NCBI GenBank assembly: GCA_028707105.1
Contig: JAQTUY010000028.1
Span: forward strand, 1 to 15,653
DNA from: Candidatus Omnitrophota bacterium
Lineage (GTDB): Bacteria > Omnitrophota > Koll11 > Gygaellales > JAQTUY01
Reading direction: 5' to 3'
DNA: 15,653 nt
Numbering within the stretch: position 1 is the first letter of the stretch; each line of letters begins with the position of its first letter. The translations under genes were made by a program, and so were the position numbers. Below are positions 15,490-15,653 of the stretch, piece after piece. The notes beneath the pieces were generated by a model. That model saw nothing but the letters and a program-made list of their open reading frames with translations. It had not been told where the DNA came from and searched no databases.

Positions 15490-15653
15490 GTGCAAAGGAC
15501 TATAGCCCTGAACATCAGGGAGCTTACCAGCCCGAAAAGGATCGCCGTTGTCCAGCTCGACGGAATGTTGGATGACTTGACCACCCCCCAGATAGAAGAG
15601 CCCTTAGACGGTATGTTCACCCAGGACAAGCGTAAAGACTTCATCATCGACTG
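15490..15653 (+). CDS. STAS-domain protein, anti-sigma factor antagonist type, N-terminal part (cut by window end)
   Basis: An open frame from GTG 15490 runs to the window edge (54 complete codons). AAGGAGG at 15476-15482, 7 nt upstream, and a promoter before it support the start. The product begins M-Q-R-T-I-A-L-N-I-R and continues with I-A-V-V-Q-L-D-G-M-L-D-D-L-T-T-P and then K-D-F-I-I-D. This is the beta-strand, G-x-L-D turn, helix, beta-strand pattern of STAS domains of the SpoIIAA/RsbV family. Those small proteins bind an anti-sigma kinase when unphosphorylated and are released by phosphorylation on a serine or threonine; a SpoIIE-type phosphatase resets them. The phosphorylation site would fall just past the visible end, so it cannot be checked here. 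Its place after a SpoIIE phosphatase gene supports a partner-switching role, though other STAS functions remain possible. Confidence 0.75.
   Translation, partial: MQRTIALNIRELTSPKRIAVVQLDGMLDDLTTPQIEEPLDGMFTQDKRKDFIID

Noticed and set aside
895..15647. Minus-strand reading frames across the giant genes and over 15447-15647
   Set aside because: They lie opposite strongly supported + strand coding regions or the STAS gene and its leader. They show no recognisable family motifs and no ribosome sites of note.

Overview
The window is bacterial. Non-ATG starts, short gaps, clear Shine-Dalgarno sites and sigma70-type promoters all fit. Mid-range GC, short dispersed palindromes of the GGGGTCAGACCCC and GGGAACGTCCC types, a DapL-like aminotransferase beside folK, and giant kinase/ATPase/TPR/SpoIIE signalling proteins suggest an uncultured Gram-negative lineage such as Omnitrophota or a neighbouring phylum. 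That placement is an impression from style, not a demonstrated assignment.

Layout, all on the + strand. (1) 2-1017: end of a class I/II aminotransferase (LL-diaminopimelate aminotransferase type) overlapping by one base a short folK. (2) 1032-6242: module 1, a 1736-residue fusion of protein-kinase-like domain, AAA_16/STAND-like ATPase, TPR-like helical region, GAF and SpoIIE/PP2C phosphatase. (3) 6244-10014: module 2, the same protein without GAF and phosphatase. Its tail overlaps a 16-codon remnant that looks like the start of a lost phosphatase gene. (4) 10015-10169: spacer with a palindromic repeat and a near-consensus promoter. (5) 10170-13952 and 13934-15301: module 3, the same architecture as module 1 split into two genes overlapping by 19 nt in different frames. 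(6) 15302-15489: spacer with a 9-bp palindrome, two tandem covarying hairpins and a second promoter with the same -10 hexamer and 17-nt spacing. (7) 15490 to the end: start of a STAS-domain gene (anti-sigma factor antagonist type), cut by the window edge.

The striking point is that all three kinase-like domains have lost the catalytic residues. HRDxKPxN reads HQ[S/A]xQPQ[S/N], DFG reads NFG, and the glycine loop has no glycines. The P-loop ATPase and the metal-binding residues of the phosphatase remain intact. The likely logic, inferred from RsbU/RsbV/RsbW partner switching, is that a ligand- or partner-sensing pseudokinase/ATPase/TPR platform controls a GAF-SpoIIE phosphatase acting on a phosphorylated STAS protein, perhaps the one encoded at the end of the window. 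No RsbW-like anti-sigma kinase or sigma factor lies in the window.

The three modules also preserve an evolutionary series: fused (1), split with the phosphatase lost (2), and split with both halves kept (3). Palindromic mini-elements have been absorbed in frame into the phosphatase domain of module 1.
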